From: Rossellomorea aquimaris
Lineage (GTDB): Bacteria > Bacillota > Bacilli > Bacillales > Bacillaceae_B
Assembly: GCF_035590735.1 (NCBI RefSeq)
Contig: NZ_CP141595.1
Span: 1,583,001 to 1,647,000, forward strand
DNA length: 64,000 nucleotides
Reading direction: 5' to 3'
Below, in pieces: positions 10,589 through 20,623 of the stretch. Position 1 is the first letter of the stretch. Each line of letters starts with the position of its first letter. The position numbers and the translations under genes are program-made. The notes beneath the pieces are model-generated. The model had not been told where the DNA came from. It did no database searches and worked only from the letters and a program-made list of their open reading frames with translations.

Positions 10589-10972
10589 TCAAGTGTACAA
10601 CAGATAGGACAAAGCAATAGAAAGCAGCAGAGTGATGGAGCCGACAATCAGAACGGATCTGGTTATGGAAAACGATCGCTTGACTCCGTATTCCTCATGG
10701 GCTTCCTTAGTATCGTCCAGGTCGTCAAACTGCGAAATGAACTTCCCTTGTTTCGTACTGTTCCGGAATCTCTTAAGGGCATACACGATGCCATTGAAAA
10801 ACCCTTTTTGAAATATATATAGGAGGGAACCTGCGGCAACATACGTAATTCCAATAATAAACAAACTATCTATAATAGAGAGAAGCAAGCTTTTCCCCTG
10901 GAAAATGGCAGTGACGTTGGCGATGATGAAAAATAGCAGTGTAAGTAAGTAGAAAAAATTTATTCGTTTCAT
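10589..10972 (-). CDS. DUF3899-like membrane protein
   Basis: Start ATG 10972 has AGGAGA seven bases ahead; the longer frame from 11008 does not. The protein is 127 residues with three hydrophobic segments (about residues 5-25, 31-55, and 105-125) and a charged cytosolic loop rich in Asp/Lys (FDDLDDTKEAHEEYG). The layout fits small DUF3899 membrane proteins. Function unknown. It is a single gene between trpS and opp. Confidence 0.6.
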   Translation of the reverse strand: MKRINFFYLLTLLFFIIANVTAIFQGKSLLLSIIDSLFIIGITYVAAGSLLYIFQKGFFNGIVYALKRFRNSTKQGKFISQFDDLDDTKEAHEEYGVKRSFSITRSVLIVGSITLLLSIALSYLLYT

Positions 10973-11383
10973 AGTTCTCCTTAAAATGTTTTTATCAAAA
11001 GTATACATGAAGCACTAAGGCGAATTCAATCATTCATATATATTCAATTTATCATGCATTGTATAGGGAGGGAGAACATAAATCCGCATAAAGAGTACAC
11101 ACTTGAAACTTCAGTAAAATCATAAAAATATGAATGGAATAAAGTATGTTTTCTATTTTTTATATTTAGTCTTGTGTATTTATATTTATAACAGAAATAG
11201 AGCCGGTAATTGTTACCTGACATCCATAATAACAATATATTATATGGTAGGAAATTTACATTTGTAACAATTGTAATGGGACGAACTCTCTAAAATGTTT
11301 GACTAAAACCCATTTATACCAACGTTTTGGCGTCAATATACCTACTAATCTGATAATTTTGCAAAAAAACTGTTAAATTCATA
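10973..11383. other. AT-rich intergenic stretch upstream of oppA
   Basis: About 400 bases with no convincing gene. A short frame on the minus strand lacks a ribosome site and has atypical composition. I see no known riboswitch here. Confidence 0.5.
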
Positions 11384-11411
11384 TTGCAATAATTTCTCTA
11401 TCATGTATAAT
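11384..11411 (+). promoter_or_regulatory. Probable sigma-A promoter of oppA
   Basis: TTGCAA (11384-11389) and TATAAT (11406-11411) with a 16-base spacer, about 70 bases before the oppA start. Confidence 0.65.
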
Positions 11412-11478
11412 AAGTAACAAATCTTCTGAAAATTAGAAGATAAATAAATATGAGATTTACGAGGAGGTCAATTTCAAG

Positions 11479-13134
11479 ATGAAGAAAAAGTTTTCATTCT
11501 TGCTAGTTCTTCTTCTGGCTCTAAGTACTTTCTTGGCTGCATGTGGCGGCGACAAGAAAACTGAGGGCAATGAAGGAGCATCTGGCGAAGGCGGCGAGTC
11601 TGCTGAAAAGAAAGAACAGGTACTTAACTTACTTGAGAGTTCTGAGATCCCATCAATGGACTCTACTCTAGCAACTGACGCTGTATCATTCAAAGTAATG
11701 AACAACGTATTTGAAGGTCTTTACCGTTTAGGTGAAAATGATGAAGCTGTACTTGGTATGGCTGCAGAAGAACCAGAAATCAGTGAAGATGGTAAAACAT
11801 ACACGTTCAAACTTCGTGATGCTAAATGGTCAAACGGTGATGCAGTTACTGCTAACGACTTCGTTTATGCATGGCAAAAAGCTTTAAACCCTGACACTGG
11901 TGCAGAGTATGCGTACATCATGTACGATATCAAAAACGCTGCAAAAGTAAATGCTGGTGAAGTTCCAGTTGAAGAATTAGGTGTTAAAGCGGTTGATGAA
12001 AAAACATTAGAAGTTCAGCTTGAAACAGCTGTTCCTTACTTCAAAGCTTTACTTTCTTTCGCAACTTTCTATCCTCAAAACCAAAAGTTTGTTGAAGAAA
12101 AAGGCGATAAATTCGGTCTTGAAGCTGACACTGCAGTTTACAATGGTCCATTCACACTTTCTGAGTGGAAGCATGAGCAAAGCTTCAAACTAACTAAGAA
12201 CGACAGTTACTGGGATGCAGAAACTGTTAAGTTAAAAGAAGTAAACTTTAACATCGTTAAAGATACTGCTACTGGAGTTAACTTATACGAAACAGAAAAA
12301 GCGGATATCGCTGGTCTTTCTGCTGAATTTGTTGACAAATACAAATCAGATGAAAACTTCAAAACAAAGGCTGATACTGCGGTATTCTTCCTTCGTTTAA
12401 ACCAAAAGAATGAAGTTATGGCTAATGTAAATGCTCGTAAAGCATTTGATGCAGCTTATGACAAGCAAGGTATGGTTGACGTTCTTCTTAACAATGGTTC
12501 TATTCCTGCGTACTTCTTAGTACCAAAAGATTTCGTTTCTGGTCCTGACGGTGCTGAGTATCGTGAAGCTGTAGGTGATTTCGGTGGTTTCGATCCTGAA
12601 AAAGCTGCAGAACATTGGGCTAAAGCGAAAGAAGAGTTAGGTAAAGATTCTATTGAATTAGAACTACTAAACTATGACTCTGACAGCTCTAAGAAAATCG
12701 GTGAATTCTTAAAAGAACAATTAGAGCAAAACCTAGAAGGTTTAACTGTTTCAATCAAAGCACAACCATTCAAGCAAAAGCTTGAGTTAGAATCTAAAGG
12801 TGATTATGATGTTTCATTCGCCGGATGGGGTCCTGACTATCCAGATCCGATGACATTTGTTGATATGTTCGTTACTGATGGTGCACATAACCAAATGGCT
12901 TACTCTAACCCAGAGTATGACAAGTTAATCGAACAAGCTAAAGGTGAACTTCTTGATGATCAGGAAGCACGCTGGCAAGCAATGGTTGACGCAGAAAAGA
13001 TCCTTTTCGAAGATCAAGCGATCAGCCCGATGTACCAACGTGGAACTGCTTTCCTAGAGCGTCCATATGTTAAAGGTCTGTTACGTCACTCATTTGGTGC
13101 AGATGCATCATACAAATGGGCTTACATTGAGTAA
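11479..13134 (+). CDS. oppA: Oligopeptide-binding lipoprotein OppA
   Basis: The substrate-binding lipoprotein of the Opp importer, which brings in nutrient and signalling oligopeptides. It is 551 residues with a lipoprotein signal and lipobox LAAC (Cys22), a Gly/Glu/Lys-rich linker, then an SBP_bac_5 fold (FKVMNNVFEGLYRLGEN, YTFKLRDAKWSNGD, ADFVYAWQ-type motifs). Codon use is biased toward a narrow set (GAA, AAA, GGT, GCT, CTT), as in highly expressed genes, and visibly more than in its neighbours. AGGAGG lies twelve bases upstream. A hairpin separates it from oppB. Confidence 0.95.
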   Translation: MKKKFSFLLVLLLALSTFLAACGGDKKTEGNEGASGEGGESAEKKEQVLNLLESSEIPSMDSTLATDAVSFKVMNNVFEGLYRLGENDEAVLGMAAEEPEISEDGKTYTFKLRDAKWSNGDAVTANDFVYAWQKALNPDTGAEYAYIMYDIKNAAKVNAGEVPVEELGVKAVDEKTLEVQLETAVPYFKALLSFATFYPQNQKFVEEKGDKFGLEADTAVYNGPFTLSEWKHEQSFKLTKNDSYWDAETVKLKEVNFNIVKDTATGVNLYETEKADIAGLSAEFVDKYKSDENFKTKADTAVFFLRLNQKNEVMANVNARKAFDAAYDKQGMVDVLLNNGSIPAYFLVPKDFVSGPDGAEYREAVGDFGGFDPEKAAEHWAKAKEELGKDSIELELLNYDSDSSKKIGEFLKEQLEQNLEGLTVSIKAQPFKQKLELESKGDYDVSFAGWGPDYPDPMTFVDMFVTDGAHNQMAYSNPEYDKLIEQAKGELLDDQEARWQAMVDAEKILFEDQAISPMYQRGTAFLERPYVKGLLRHSFGADASYKWAYIE

Positions 13135-13159
13135 TCATAAGCTCAATTAACAAACCTTC

Positions 13160-13197
13160 AGAGGAGAGTGTATGCGTAAGCATACGCTCTCCTTTTC
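13160..13197 (+). terminator. Hairpin between oppA and oppB (partial terminator / mRNA stabiliser)
   Basis: Arms GGAGAGTGTATGCG / GCATACGCTCTCC with a short T tract (CTTTTCC). The weak T tract suggests read-through, giving more oppA than oppBCDF transcript. Confidence 0.75.
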
Positions 13198-13304
13198 CAG
13201 TGAATGTCGAAAATTATCAAAAAAGTAAAAATATATTGAATATTTGTCGGAAATCATTATAATTAAAATGTAGAAAAAAAAAGATAAAAAAGGGGGGCTA
13301 AAGA

Positions 13305-14234
13305 ATGGTCAGATATACAATTCAACGTATCGTCTATATGATCATCACTTTGCTTATCATTGCAACCGCCACTTTCTTTCTGATGAAGCTCCTGCCTGGA
13401 TCTCCACTACAAAACACAGAAAGGCTGACTCCGGAACAACAACAAATCATCCTGGATAAATATGGTCTGAATGACCCGCTGCCAGAACAATATGTGAATT
13501 ATATGGTTGGGTTGGCAAAAGGTGATTTAGGGTTGTCCTTCCAATATGACAATCGTCCAGTAACACAAATTCTTGGAGATCGTATTGGTCCTTCCGCACT
13601 TCTTGGATTCCAAGCTATGGTATTAGGTACATTCTTAGGGCTACTTATTGGAATTATTGCAGCAATCAAACATAATACATGGTTAGATTATGGATCAACA
13701 TTTCTTGCTGTACTGGGGATTTCGATTCCTTCCTTCGTATTCGCAGGACTCCTCCAGTATTATGTTGGGGTTAAACTTGAATTGCTGCCGGTAGCATTAT
13801 GGGGAGAATACAAACATACTATTCTTCCAACTTTAGCACTGACAGTATTCGTAGTAGCAACCATTGCTCGTTTCATGCGTACTGAAATGCTGGAAATATT
13901 AAACTCCGATTATATTTTACTTGCAAAGGCAAAGGGGATTTCCCAAACATCTACAGTTGTAAAGCATGCTGTTAGAAATGCTTTAATTCCGATTGTAACG
14001 ATTCTTGGACCAATGACTGTTGGTGTAATGACAGGATCTCTTGTAGTTGAACGAATATTCGCAGTCCCTGGTTTAGGGGAACAATTCGTTTTATCTATTA
14101 ACACAAATGATTACACGGTTATTATGGGGATTACCCTCTTCTTTAGTGCTTTATTCATTGGTGTAATCTTCTTGGTAGATATTCTTTATGGAATTATTGA
14201 TCCGCGTATTCGTTTAGCTGGAGGGAAGAAATAA
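13305..14234 (+). CDS. oppB: Oligopeptide ABC transporter permease OppB
   Basis: A 309-residue inner membrane permease with six predicted helices. It has the N-terminal GSP.QNTERLTPEQQQIILDKYGLNDPLPEQY pattern of OppB/DppB and the ABC-interacting EAA loop near ILLAKAKGISQTSTVVKHAVRNALIPIV. It pairs with OppC to form the channel. GGGGGGC lies before the ATG. Its TAA shares a base with the oppC ATG, so the two are translationally coupled. Confidence 0.95.
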   Translation: MVRYTIQRIVYMIITLLIIATATFFLMKLLPGSPLQNTERLTPEQQQIILDKYGLNDPLPEQYVNYMVGLAKGDLGLSFQYDNRPVTQILGDRIGPSALLGFQAMVLGTFLGLLIGIIAAIKHNTWLDYGSTFLAVLGISIPSFVFAGLLQYYVGVKLELLPVALWGEYKHTILPTLALTVFVVATIARFMRTEMLEILNSDYILLAKAKGISQTSTVVKHAVRNALIPIVTILGPMTVGVMTGSLVVERIFAVPGLGEQFVLSINTNDYTVIMGITLFFSALFIGVIFLVDILYGIIDPRIRLAGGKK

Positions 14235-15259
14235 TGGAAGCAAACAAAAAGAAACTAGATCAACTTAGTCCAGAACTCTTCCAACCTCAAAAGGCTAGGG
14301 GAGATGAGTCAGAGAAAATTTCGCGTCCAAGCTTGAATTTCTGGCAGGACTCATGGATTCGTTTACGTAAGAATAAAGGCGCGATTGCCGGGATTATTAT
14401 CACTGCAATCATTATCTTCTTTGCTCTTTTTGGGCCGATGATGAACGAATATAAGTTTAGCGATCAAAATATCCGTCATGCAAAGCTGCCACCAAAAATT
14501 GAAGCGCTTTCAGGGATAAGTTGGTTGCCATTTGACGGAAAAGATGCAGACGGCTTTGATGTATATGAATCAAGACAAATTAAAGAAAACTATTGGTTTG
14601 GTACTGATGACTTAGGACGTGACCTTTGGACCCGTACTTGGAATGGTACTCGTGTATCTCTTTACATTGGTATATTAGCAGCCATTATCGATTTCATAAT
14701 CGGTATCTCTTATGGTGGGATTTCTGCTTATTACGGTGGGAAAGTCGACGATATCATGCAACGTATCATTGAAATTCTTGTCGGGATTCCAAACTTAATT
14801 GTGGTAATTCTCTTTATCCTGATATTCGAGCCGGGTATATTCTCCATAACCATGGCCATGGTCATAACCGGTTGGACCGGCATGGCCCGTATTGTCCGTG
14901 GACAGGTACTTCAATTAAAGAACCAGGAATTTGTACTTGCTTCCCGCACTTTAGGAGCAACCAGCAACCGTTTAATCTTTAAACATTTGCTTCCGAACGT
15001 AATGGGACCTGTCATTATCACTACAATGTTTACAGTTCCTGCTGCGATTTACACAGAAGCATTCTTAAGCTTTATCGGATTGGGGATTGCTCCACCAAGA
15101 GCATCTCTGGGATCATTGGTTAATGAAGGATACAGATCAATCCAATCATTTCCTCATATGATGCTAGTACCTTCCGCTGTTATTTCATTAGTCATTTTAA
15201 GCTTTAACTTAATGGCCGATGGTCTGCGTGATGCACTAGATCCGAAAATGCGTAAGTAA
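14234..15259 (+). CDS. oppC: Oligopeptide ABC transporter permease OppC
   Basis: A 341-residue permease with a cytosolic N-terminal extension, one early helix (about residues 50-70), a long external loop, and five later helices. The EAA loop is ASRTLGATSNRLIFKHLLPN. GTDDLGRDLWTR is a hallmark of OppC/DppC. It starts by overlapping the oppB stop and is followed by oppD 13 bases later. Confidence 0.95.
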   Translation: MEANKKKLDQLSPELFQPQKARGDESEKISRPSLNFWQDSWIRLRKNKGAIAGIIITAIIIFFALFGPMMNEYKFSDQNIRHAKLPPKIEALSGISWLPFDGKDADGFDVYESRQIKENYWFGTDDLGRDLWTRTWNGTRVSLYIGILAAIIDFIIGISYGGISAYYGGKVDDIMQRIIEILVGIPNLIVVILFILIFEPGIFSITMAMVITGWTGMARIVRGQVLQLKNQEFVLASRTLGATSNRLIFKHLLPNVMGPVIITTMFTVPAAIYTEAFLSFIGLGIAPPRASLGSLVNEGYRSIQSFPHMMLVPSAVISLVILSFNLMADGLRDALDPKMRK

Positions 15260-15272
15260 TGGAAGGGAGATT

Positions 15273-16349
15273 ATGAATATGTCAAAAATTTTAGAAGTGA
15301 AAGATCTACACGTCTCCTTCAATACGCATGGAGGAGAAGTTCAGGCTGTCCGAGGTGTAGATTTCCATTTAGATAAAGGTGAAACACTAGCGATCGTTGG
15401 TGAATCCGGTTCAGGTAAATCGGTTACTACAAAAGCGATCATGAGATTGATCCCAAACCCGCCAGGTTTCATCAAGGGTGGAGAAATGTTATTTGAAGGT
15501 AAAGACTTAGCGAAGTTGCCGGAAAAGGATATGCAGAAAATCCGTGGGAAAGATATCTCTATGATTTTCCAAGATCCGATGACATCCCTGAACCCTACAA
15601 TGACTATTGGTAAACAGATCATGGAACCACTGGTGAAGCACCAGAATATGAGTAAAAATGATGCGAGAAAACGTGCCATTGAGTTACTTAAACTTGTTGG
15701 TCTGCCTAGCCCTGAAACACGCTTTAAACAATATCCTCACCAATTCTCAGGTGGTCAGCGTCAGCGTGTCGTAATCGCAATCGCCCTTGCTTGTAACCCG
15801 AAAATTCTGATTGCCGATGAGCCGACGACAGCATTGGATGTTACCATCCAGGCTCAGATCCTTGAATTGATGAAAGATTTACAAACAAAGATAGAAACTT
15901 CCATCATTTTCATCACTCACGATCTAGGTGTTGTTGCGAACGTAGCTGATCGTGTAGCCGTTATGTATGGAGGACAAATTGTTGAAACAGGAACAGTGGA
16001 TGAAATTTTCTACGATCCACGCCATCCATATACGTGGGGATTGATCGGCTCCATGCCGACAACAGAAACAGAAGGTGAGCAGGAGCTGGTTGCGATTCCA
16101 GGGACTCCACCGGATTTATTAAATCCACCTAAAGGGGATGCATTCGCTCTTCGCAGTGAGTATGCATTGAAAGTGGATTTTGAGCAAGAGCCGCCATATT
16201 ATCAGGTTTCAGATACTCATTATGTGAAGTCCTGGTTATTGCACCCGAGTGCTCCAAAAGTAGAGCCGCCTGAAATCGTGAAATTAAGACATAGACAAAT
16301 GCCCTCTAATTATAAAGAGCCGGTACTTGTTGAGGGGGTTCGTTCATAA
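15273..16349 (+). CDS. oppD: Oligopeptide ABC transporter ATPase OppD
   Basis: A 358-residue ABC ATPase. Walker A is GESGSGKS (about residue 44), the signature is FSGGQRQRV, Walker B is [12 protein letters not shown], and the H-loop is ITHDLG. The C-terminal oligo_HPY-type extension ([12 protein letters not shown] onward) is present, but it lacks the Cys-rich cluster seen in some OppD proteins. Either ATG 15273 or ATG 15279 could start; the second has better spacing to AAGGGAGA. It overlaps oppF by one base. Confidence 0.94.
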   Translation: MNMSKILEVKDLHVSFNTHGGEVQAVRGVDFHLDKGETLAIVGESGSGKSVTTKAIMRLIPNPPGFIKGGEMLFEGKDLAKLPEKDMQKIRGKDISMIFQDPMTSLNPTMTIGKQIMEPLVKHQNMSKNDARKRAIELLKLVGLPSPETRFKQYPHQFSGGQRQRVVIAIALACNPKILIADEPTTALDVTIQAQILELMKDLQTKIETSIIFITHDLGVVANVADRVAVMYGGQIVETGTVDEIFYDPRHPYTWGLIGSMPTTETEGEQELVAIPGTPPDLLNPPKGDAFALRSEYALKVDFEQEPPYYQVSDTHYVKSWLLHPSAPKVEPPEIVKLRHRQMPSNYKEPVLVEGVRS

Positions 16350-17284
16350 TGGCTGAGAAATTATTAGAAATTAAGAATTTAAAACAGTACTTTAACCCGG
16401 GAAAACCGAATATGGTAAAAGCTGTCGATGATATCAGCTTTGATATTTATAAAGGGGAAACACTCGGTCTGGTTGGTGAATCAGGCTGTGGTAAATCAAC
16501 GACTGGTCGTACGATTATTCGTTTGTATGATGCTACAGACGGTCAGGTTCTCTTTAATGGTGAGGACGTTCATGGAAAAAAATCACGTTCACAATTAAAG
16601 AAATTCAACCGTAAGATGCAAATGATCTTCCAGGATCCATACGCAAGTCTGAATCCCCGTATGAAGGTTGCGGATATCATTGCTGAAGGAATCGACATTC
16701 ACGGACTGGCTTCTTCCAAAGAAGAACGCTTAAAGAGAGTTCATGACCTTCTTGAAACAGTGGGCTTGAATAAAGAGCATGCGGGTCGTTATCCACATGA
16801 ATTCTCCGGTGGTCAGCGTCAGCGTATCGGGATCGCCCGTGCCCTTGCCGTAGATCCGGACTTCATTATTGCCGATGAGCCAATTTCCGCACTTGACGTT
16901 TCGATTCAGGCCCAGGTAGTTAATCTTATGCAAGAGCTTCAGAAAGAGAAGGGGTTAACGTACTTATTTATCGCCCATGATCTTTCCATGGTTAAATATA
17001 TCAGTGATCGCATCGGGGTTATGTATTTTGGAAAGTTAGTCGAGTTGGCACCAAGTGATGCCCTTTACAAGAACCCATTACATCCTTACACGCAATCTCT
17101 ATTATCAGCGATTCCGTTACCGGATCCAGAGTATGAGCGCACACGCAGAAGAAAAGAATATAATCCTTCTGTTCACAACTATACAGAGGATGATAATCTT
17201 GAAATGCGTGAAGTGGCACCTGGCCATTTCGTGTTTTGCTCAGAGAAAGAGTTTGCACAGTATAAAGCTCAGTACAAAAGCTGA
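16349..17284 (+). CDS. oppF: Oligopeptide ABC transporter ATPase OppF
   Basis: A 311-residue partner ATPase of OppD. Walker A is GESGCGKST, the signature is [10 protein letters not shown], Walker B is [12 protein letters not shown], and the H-loop is IAHDLS. The C-terminal extension ends in [16 protein letters not shown], typical of OppF. It is the last gene of oppABCDF and is followed by a terminator. Confidence 0.95.
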   Translation: MAEKLLEIKNLKQYFNPGKPNMVKAVDDISFDIYKGETLGLVGESGCGKSTTGRTIIRLYDATDGQVLFNGEDVHGKKSRSQLKKFNRKMQMIFQDPYASLNPRMKVADIIAEGIDIHGLASSKEERLKRVHDLLETVGLNKEHAGRYPHEFSGGQRQRIGIARALAVDPDFIIADEPISALDVSIQAQVVNLMQELQKEKGLTYLFIAHDLSMVKYISDRIGVMYFGKLVELAPSDALYKNPLHPYTQSLLSAIPLPDPEYERTRRRKEYNPSVHNYTEDDNLEMREVAPGHFVFCSEKEFAQYKAQYKS

Positions 17285-17292
17285 ACATCTTA

Positions 17293-17328
17293 CAAAAGCT
17301 CCCTTTAATGAGGGGAGCTTTTTTTATT
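17293..17328 (+). terminator. Terminator of the opp operon
   Basis: AAAAGCTCCC / GGGGAGCTTTT hairpin followed by seven T. Confidence 0.9.
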
Positions 17329-17526
17329 GAAGGGTTCTTAGTAATAGCTTGTTTTATTCTTTTTTAACATGAAAATCATACTATATAATGAAGATATTTA
17401 ATTTCCTTGGAAATTTCGACAGATTAGGAGTAATACCCCTTTTCTTTCAAGTTATTTCCTTGTTAGAATAGTATAAGGTGTTACATATTTTACTAGATAG
17501 CTTATTTAATAGAGGAGAGGTTTATT

Positions 17527-18720
17527 TTGAAATGGAGTAAGGTAGCGACATCCTTATGTTTAGTCACATTGTGCGTATTGCCGTTCCAAACAGCGAGTGC
17601 TGAAGGAGAGGGAACGGCTGTCCACGAGAAGAGAAATCTTTCTTTAAGTAAGAAAGAAATAGCAAGTCCCGCCCCAAGGTTTGCATATGATTCCGGCTTT
17701 AAATTTGAATATCCTGATGCGGTTAGAGGGGTTTATGTTACAGGTCACTCTGCAGGTGGAGCGAGATTTGAAAGCTTAACGAAACTAATGGATGATACGG
17801 ATCTAAATGCCATGGTTATTGATATTAAAGATGATCACGGATATGTTACATACGAACCCGATGAATCTTCTCCGTACGCTAAAGTAGGTCAGCCTTATAT
17901 CAAAGATCCTAAAGCGATATTAAAGACACTTGAAGAAAAACAGATTTATCCGATCGCAAGAGTTGTGGTATTTAAAGATACGGTATTGGCGAATGAGAAG
18001 CCTGAGCTTTCCTTTAAAGATGGAAATCAGGTATGGAAAAATGGCAGAGGTGAATCCTTTGTGAACCCCTTCCTGAAAGAGGTGTGGGATTATAATGTAG
18101 GAATTGCAATCGAAGCCGCCAAAATGGGATTCCAGGAAATCCAGTTTGATTATGTCCGATTCCCTGAAGGCTTTGAAAAACGTGATGATGAACTACAATA
18201 TAACGGTGGTGAATATGCGGAGCAAGACTCAGATAATATACAGAAGCGTGTGCAGGCCGTTACAGACTTTGTAGAGTATGCGCATGAAAAACTTGAACCA
18301 TATGGAGTTAAGGTTTCTGTGGACATTTTCGGGTATACAGCAACACTTCCAGAGGCACCTGGGATTGGACAGAACTTCTCAAAGATATCTGAAAACGTCG
18401 ATGTTATTTCATCCATGATTTATCCAAGTCACTGGACACCGTACTTTGGAATCGCAAAGCCGGATTTACAACCTTATGAATTGGTTTCTGAATATGCCAA
18501 GCTTGAAAATTCTAAGTTAGCAGAATTAGATAACCCGCCTATTTCAAGGCCTTGGTTGCAGGATTTCACTGCTTCCTGGTTAGGAAATGGAAACTATAAA
18601 GCTTACGGAAAAGCAGAAGTTGAAGCGCAGATTAAAGCATTGAATGATCAAGACATTAAAGAATTCCTTTTATGGGATGCCGGTAATACGTATACAGAAG
18701 GTGTAGATTATACACCTTGA
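17527..18720 (+). CDS. Secreted putative glycoside hydrolase (DUF4015 / PF13200 type)
   Basis: A TTG start with GAGGAGAGG seven bases ahead. The 397-residue protein has a signal peptide (hydrophobic residues 7-20, cleavage near ASA-EG) and a TIM-barrel-like domain: VRGVYVTGHSAGG at the first strand, VIDIKDDHGYVTY, EIQFDYVRFPEGF and DIFGYTATLPEAPGIGQN. The Asp in QFDYVRFP is the conserved acidic residue in this putative glycosidase family. Secreted or surface location is predicted. The substrate is unknown; cell-envelope or biofilm polysaccharide is only a guess. Confidence 0.78.
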   Translation: MKWSKVATSLCLVTLCVLPFQTASAEGEGTAVHEKRNLSLSKKEIASPAPRFAYDSGFKFEYPDAVRGVYVTGHSAGGARFESLTKLMDDTDLNAMVIDIKDDHGYVTYEPDESSPYAKVGQPYIKDPKAILKTLEEKQIYPIARVVVFKDTVLANEKPELSFKDGNQVWKNGRGESFVNPFLKEVWDYNVGIAIEAAKMGFQEIQFDYVRFPEGFEKRDDELQYNGGEYAEQDSDNIQKRVQAVTDFVEYAHEKLEPYGVKVSVDIFGYTATLPEAPGIGQNFSKISENVDVISSMIYPSHWTPYFGIAKPDLQPYELVSEYAKLENSKLAELDNPPISRPWLQDFTASWLGNGNYKAYGKAEVEAQIKALNDQDIKEFLLWDAGNTYTEGVDYTP

Positions 18721-18724
18721 TTGA

Positions 18725-18761
18725 AAAGACCGGCCTGGGAAGTCCCAGGCCGGTCTTTTCT
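18725..18761 (+). terminator. Terminator after the glycosidase-like gene
   Basis: Near-perfect hairpin AAGACCGGCCTGGGA / TCCCAGGCCGGTCTT followed by TTCTT. Confidence 0.9.
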
Positions 18762-18992
18762 TAATGAGGATTTTCGATTTGAAAAAATACTCAAACATTG
18801 TTATCATTGAAGTATTGGTAAGATTAACCGCTTTCAACCACATTACCCTCTTCATAGGTATTTCTAGCCTGTGATTCCGTTTTTTTATCCCACGGATGAG
18901 ACTAACATCTAACATAAACATTTTTTTTCTGAGAAAAATAATTGTATCCCGTTAGTCAATGTCACCCAAAATTCTTTTAAAGGAGTAGATCC

Positions 18993-19565
18993 ATGCATTG
19001 GTATGAAAAGTTAAATCAGTATTTCCCGGTAGAGGAAATGAAATCTAAGGAACACCTTGAGTCATTACTCAAAGAAAGAAGCGACATCTATCATAAAGAT
19101 GAGGGGCAATACCACGTACTTATGTATGCCGAACTTGATGATTTTATCTTTATCGATTACCTTTTTGTCTCAAAGGATGCTCGCGGACAAGGCTTGGGTC
19201 ATAAGCTGCTTGAGAAGTTAAAAGAAAAGAACAAAGCGATTATTTTAGAAGTAGAGCCAGTTGATTATGATGACACCGACACGGAAAAGCGTTTAAAGTT
19301 CTATAAACGTGAAGGATTCGAACATGCTGTCAGTATCGGATATGCACGTCGATCTCTCGCTACAAATGAAATCAATGAAATGGAAATCCTTTATTGGGCT
19401 CCGAATAACGAATCAGAAGATCTGATCTTCAATTCTATGAAGAAAACATATGAATTAATCCACACTTATAATGATAAGAAATTTTATGGTGCGTCTTACC
19501 AGCCGGTTGAAGAAGTCTTGAAAAAAGACAAAGACCGTGATGGAGATGTACTGAAAAATCTCTAA
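18993..19565 (+). CDS. yjbC: YjbC, GNAT-family acetyltransferase
   Basis: 190 residues, AAAGGAG before the ATG. The GNAT acetyl-CoA loop is visible as VSKDARGQGLGHKLLEKL (R/QxxGxG/A). In B. subtilis yjbC stands upstream of spx and is partly co-transcribed with it under stress-responsive promoters. Here a hairpin follows yjbC and spx has about 300 bases of its own upstream sequence. The acetylation target is unknown. Confidence 0.85.
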   Translation: MHWYEKLNQYFPVEEMKSKEHLESLLKERSDIYHKDEGQYHVLMYAELDDFIFIDYLFVSKDARGQGLGHKLLEKLKEKNKAIILEVEPVDYDDTDTEKRLKFYKREGFEHAVSIGYARRSLATNEINEMEILYWAPNNESEDLIFNSMKKTYELIHTYNDKKFYGASYQPVEEVLKKDKDRDGDVLKNL

Positions 19566-19569
19566 AGCA

Positions 19570-19606
19570 AAAGAACCTTATTGTCCATTCGCAATAAGGT
19601 TTTCTA
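19570..19606 (+). terminator. Terminator after yjbC
   Basis: AACCTTATTG / CAATAAGGTT hairpin followed by TTCT; modest T tract. Confidence 0.7.
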
Positions 19607-19868
19607 AATGAAAAAATGAAAATGTTCAATATTATGTTTAGGCTCTTTTTGAACCGGGTAAAGCCATAGTAGAAAGAGATCATATAGCGTATGTTAAACC
19701 TATGTATAGGAAATTTGACAAATTGGTTAAAACTATGTTCAAGGGACAGTAATTCATGTATAATACATAATAGAGATTTCTTATTTAAACTTATTTTAAT
19801 TAACAGCCGATGTTTAAAATGAAATACTCTATATTATAAAAAAATCCTTAAGGGAGTGTGAATGATTC

Positions 19869-20264
19869 GTGGTTACATTATTCACTTCACCTAGTTGTAC
19901 ATCTTGTCGTAAGGCAAAAGCTTGGTTAGAAGAGCATGAGATTCCATATACAGAGCGTAACGTATTTTCTGAACCATTAAGCATTGATGAAATAAAGGAA
20001 ATCCTGCGTATGACTGAGGATGGAACGGATGAAATCATTTCAACCCGTTCTAAAACATTCCAAAAGCTTAATGTAGATTTAGAAACTTTACCACTTCAAG
20101 AACTGTTCGAGCTTATTCAGAAAAATCCTGGTCTTTTAAGACGTCCAATCATCTTGGATGAAAAACGCCTTCAGGTAGGATACAATGAAGATGAAATCAG
20201 ACGATTCCTACCGAGAAAGGTTCGTACGTTCCAACTTCTAGAAGCTCAAAGAATGGTAAACTAA
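19869..20264 (+). CDS. spx: Spx, redox-sensing global transcription regulator
   Basis: Spx binds the RNA polymerase alpha-CTD and reprograms transcription under disulfide stress. It is 131 residues, as in B. subtilis, with the redox switch C10-T-S-C13. The ArsC-like fold is conserved ([25 protein letters not shown]). The start is GTG, with GGGAG about twelve bases upstream, so initiation may be weak. Its proteolysis needs ClpXP and YjbH, encoded at 26.6 kb. A TATAAT at 19758-19763 may serve one of its promoters. Confidence 0.95.
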   Translation: MVTLFTSPSCTSCRKAKAWLEEHEIPYTERNVFSEPLSIDEIKEILRMTEDGTDEIISTRSKTFQKLNVDLETLPLQELFELIQKNPGLLRRPIILDEKRLQVGYNEDEIRRFLPRKVRTFQLLEAQRMVN

Positions 20265-20312
20265 AGTATTCTTACATTCTCATCATATTATCAATGTTTG
20301 AGAATATATAAG

Positions 20313-20370
20313 GAAAAAGGGGCTGACCCTTTAAGGAACGTTGCGTCTCCTTTCGGGTCAACCCCTTTTA
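20313..20370 (+). terminator. Terminator after spx
   Basis: AAAAAGGGGCTGACCC and GGGTCAACCCCTTTT arms with a ~25-base loop. Confidence 0.75.
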
Positions 20371-20623
20371 TATTAGTATAAGTATTAACACTTGAATTTT
20401 CTGCAAATATTCGCTAAAATGTCAAAAACACGTTAAATAGTGGGATTTGTGAAGAAAAAAATGGGTGTTATTTTTATTCCATTTTCAGTGTTTATATCAT
20501 AAAATAGAAGTACAAGGTACAAACTAACCTAAATGTATCTTCTATCTTCACCAGCAATCGAGCAAAATTGCTCAGAGGGTGTAGTCCCTTCACCAACATC
20601 ATGCAAGAAGGGAGAGGTGTTAA
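20371..20623. other. Intergenic region upstream of mecA
   Basis: No gene seen. The last 60 bases hold a short hairpin (GAGGGTGTAGTCCCTTC) before the mecA ribosome site; no known regulatory RNA is recognised. Confidence 0.4.

Noticed and set aside
11044..11235. Minus-strand 63-codon frame upstream of oppA
   Set aside because: No ribosome site, AT-rich composition, overlapping no conserved gene.
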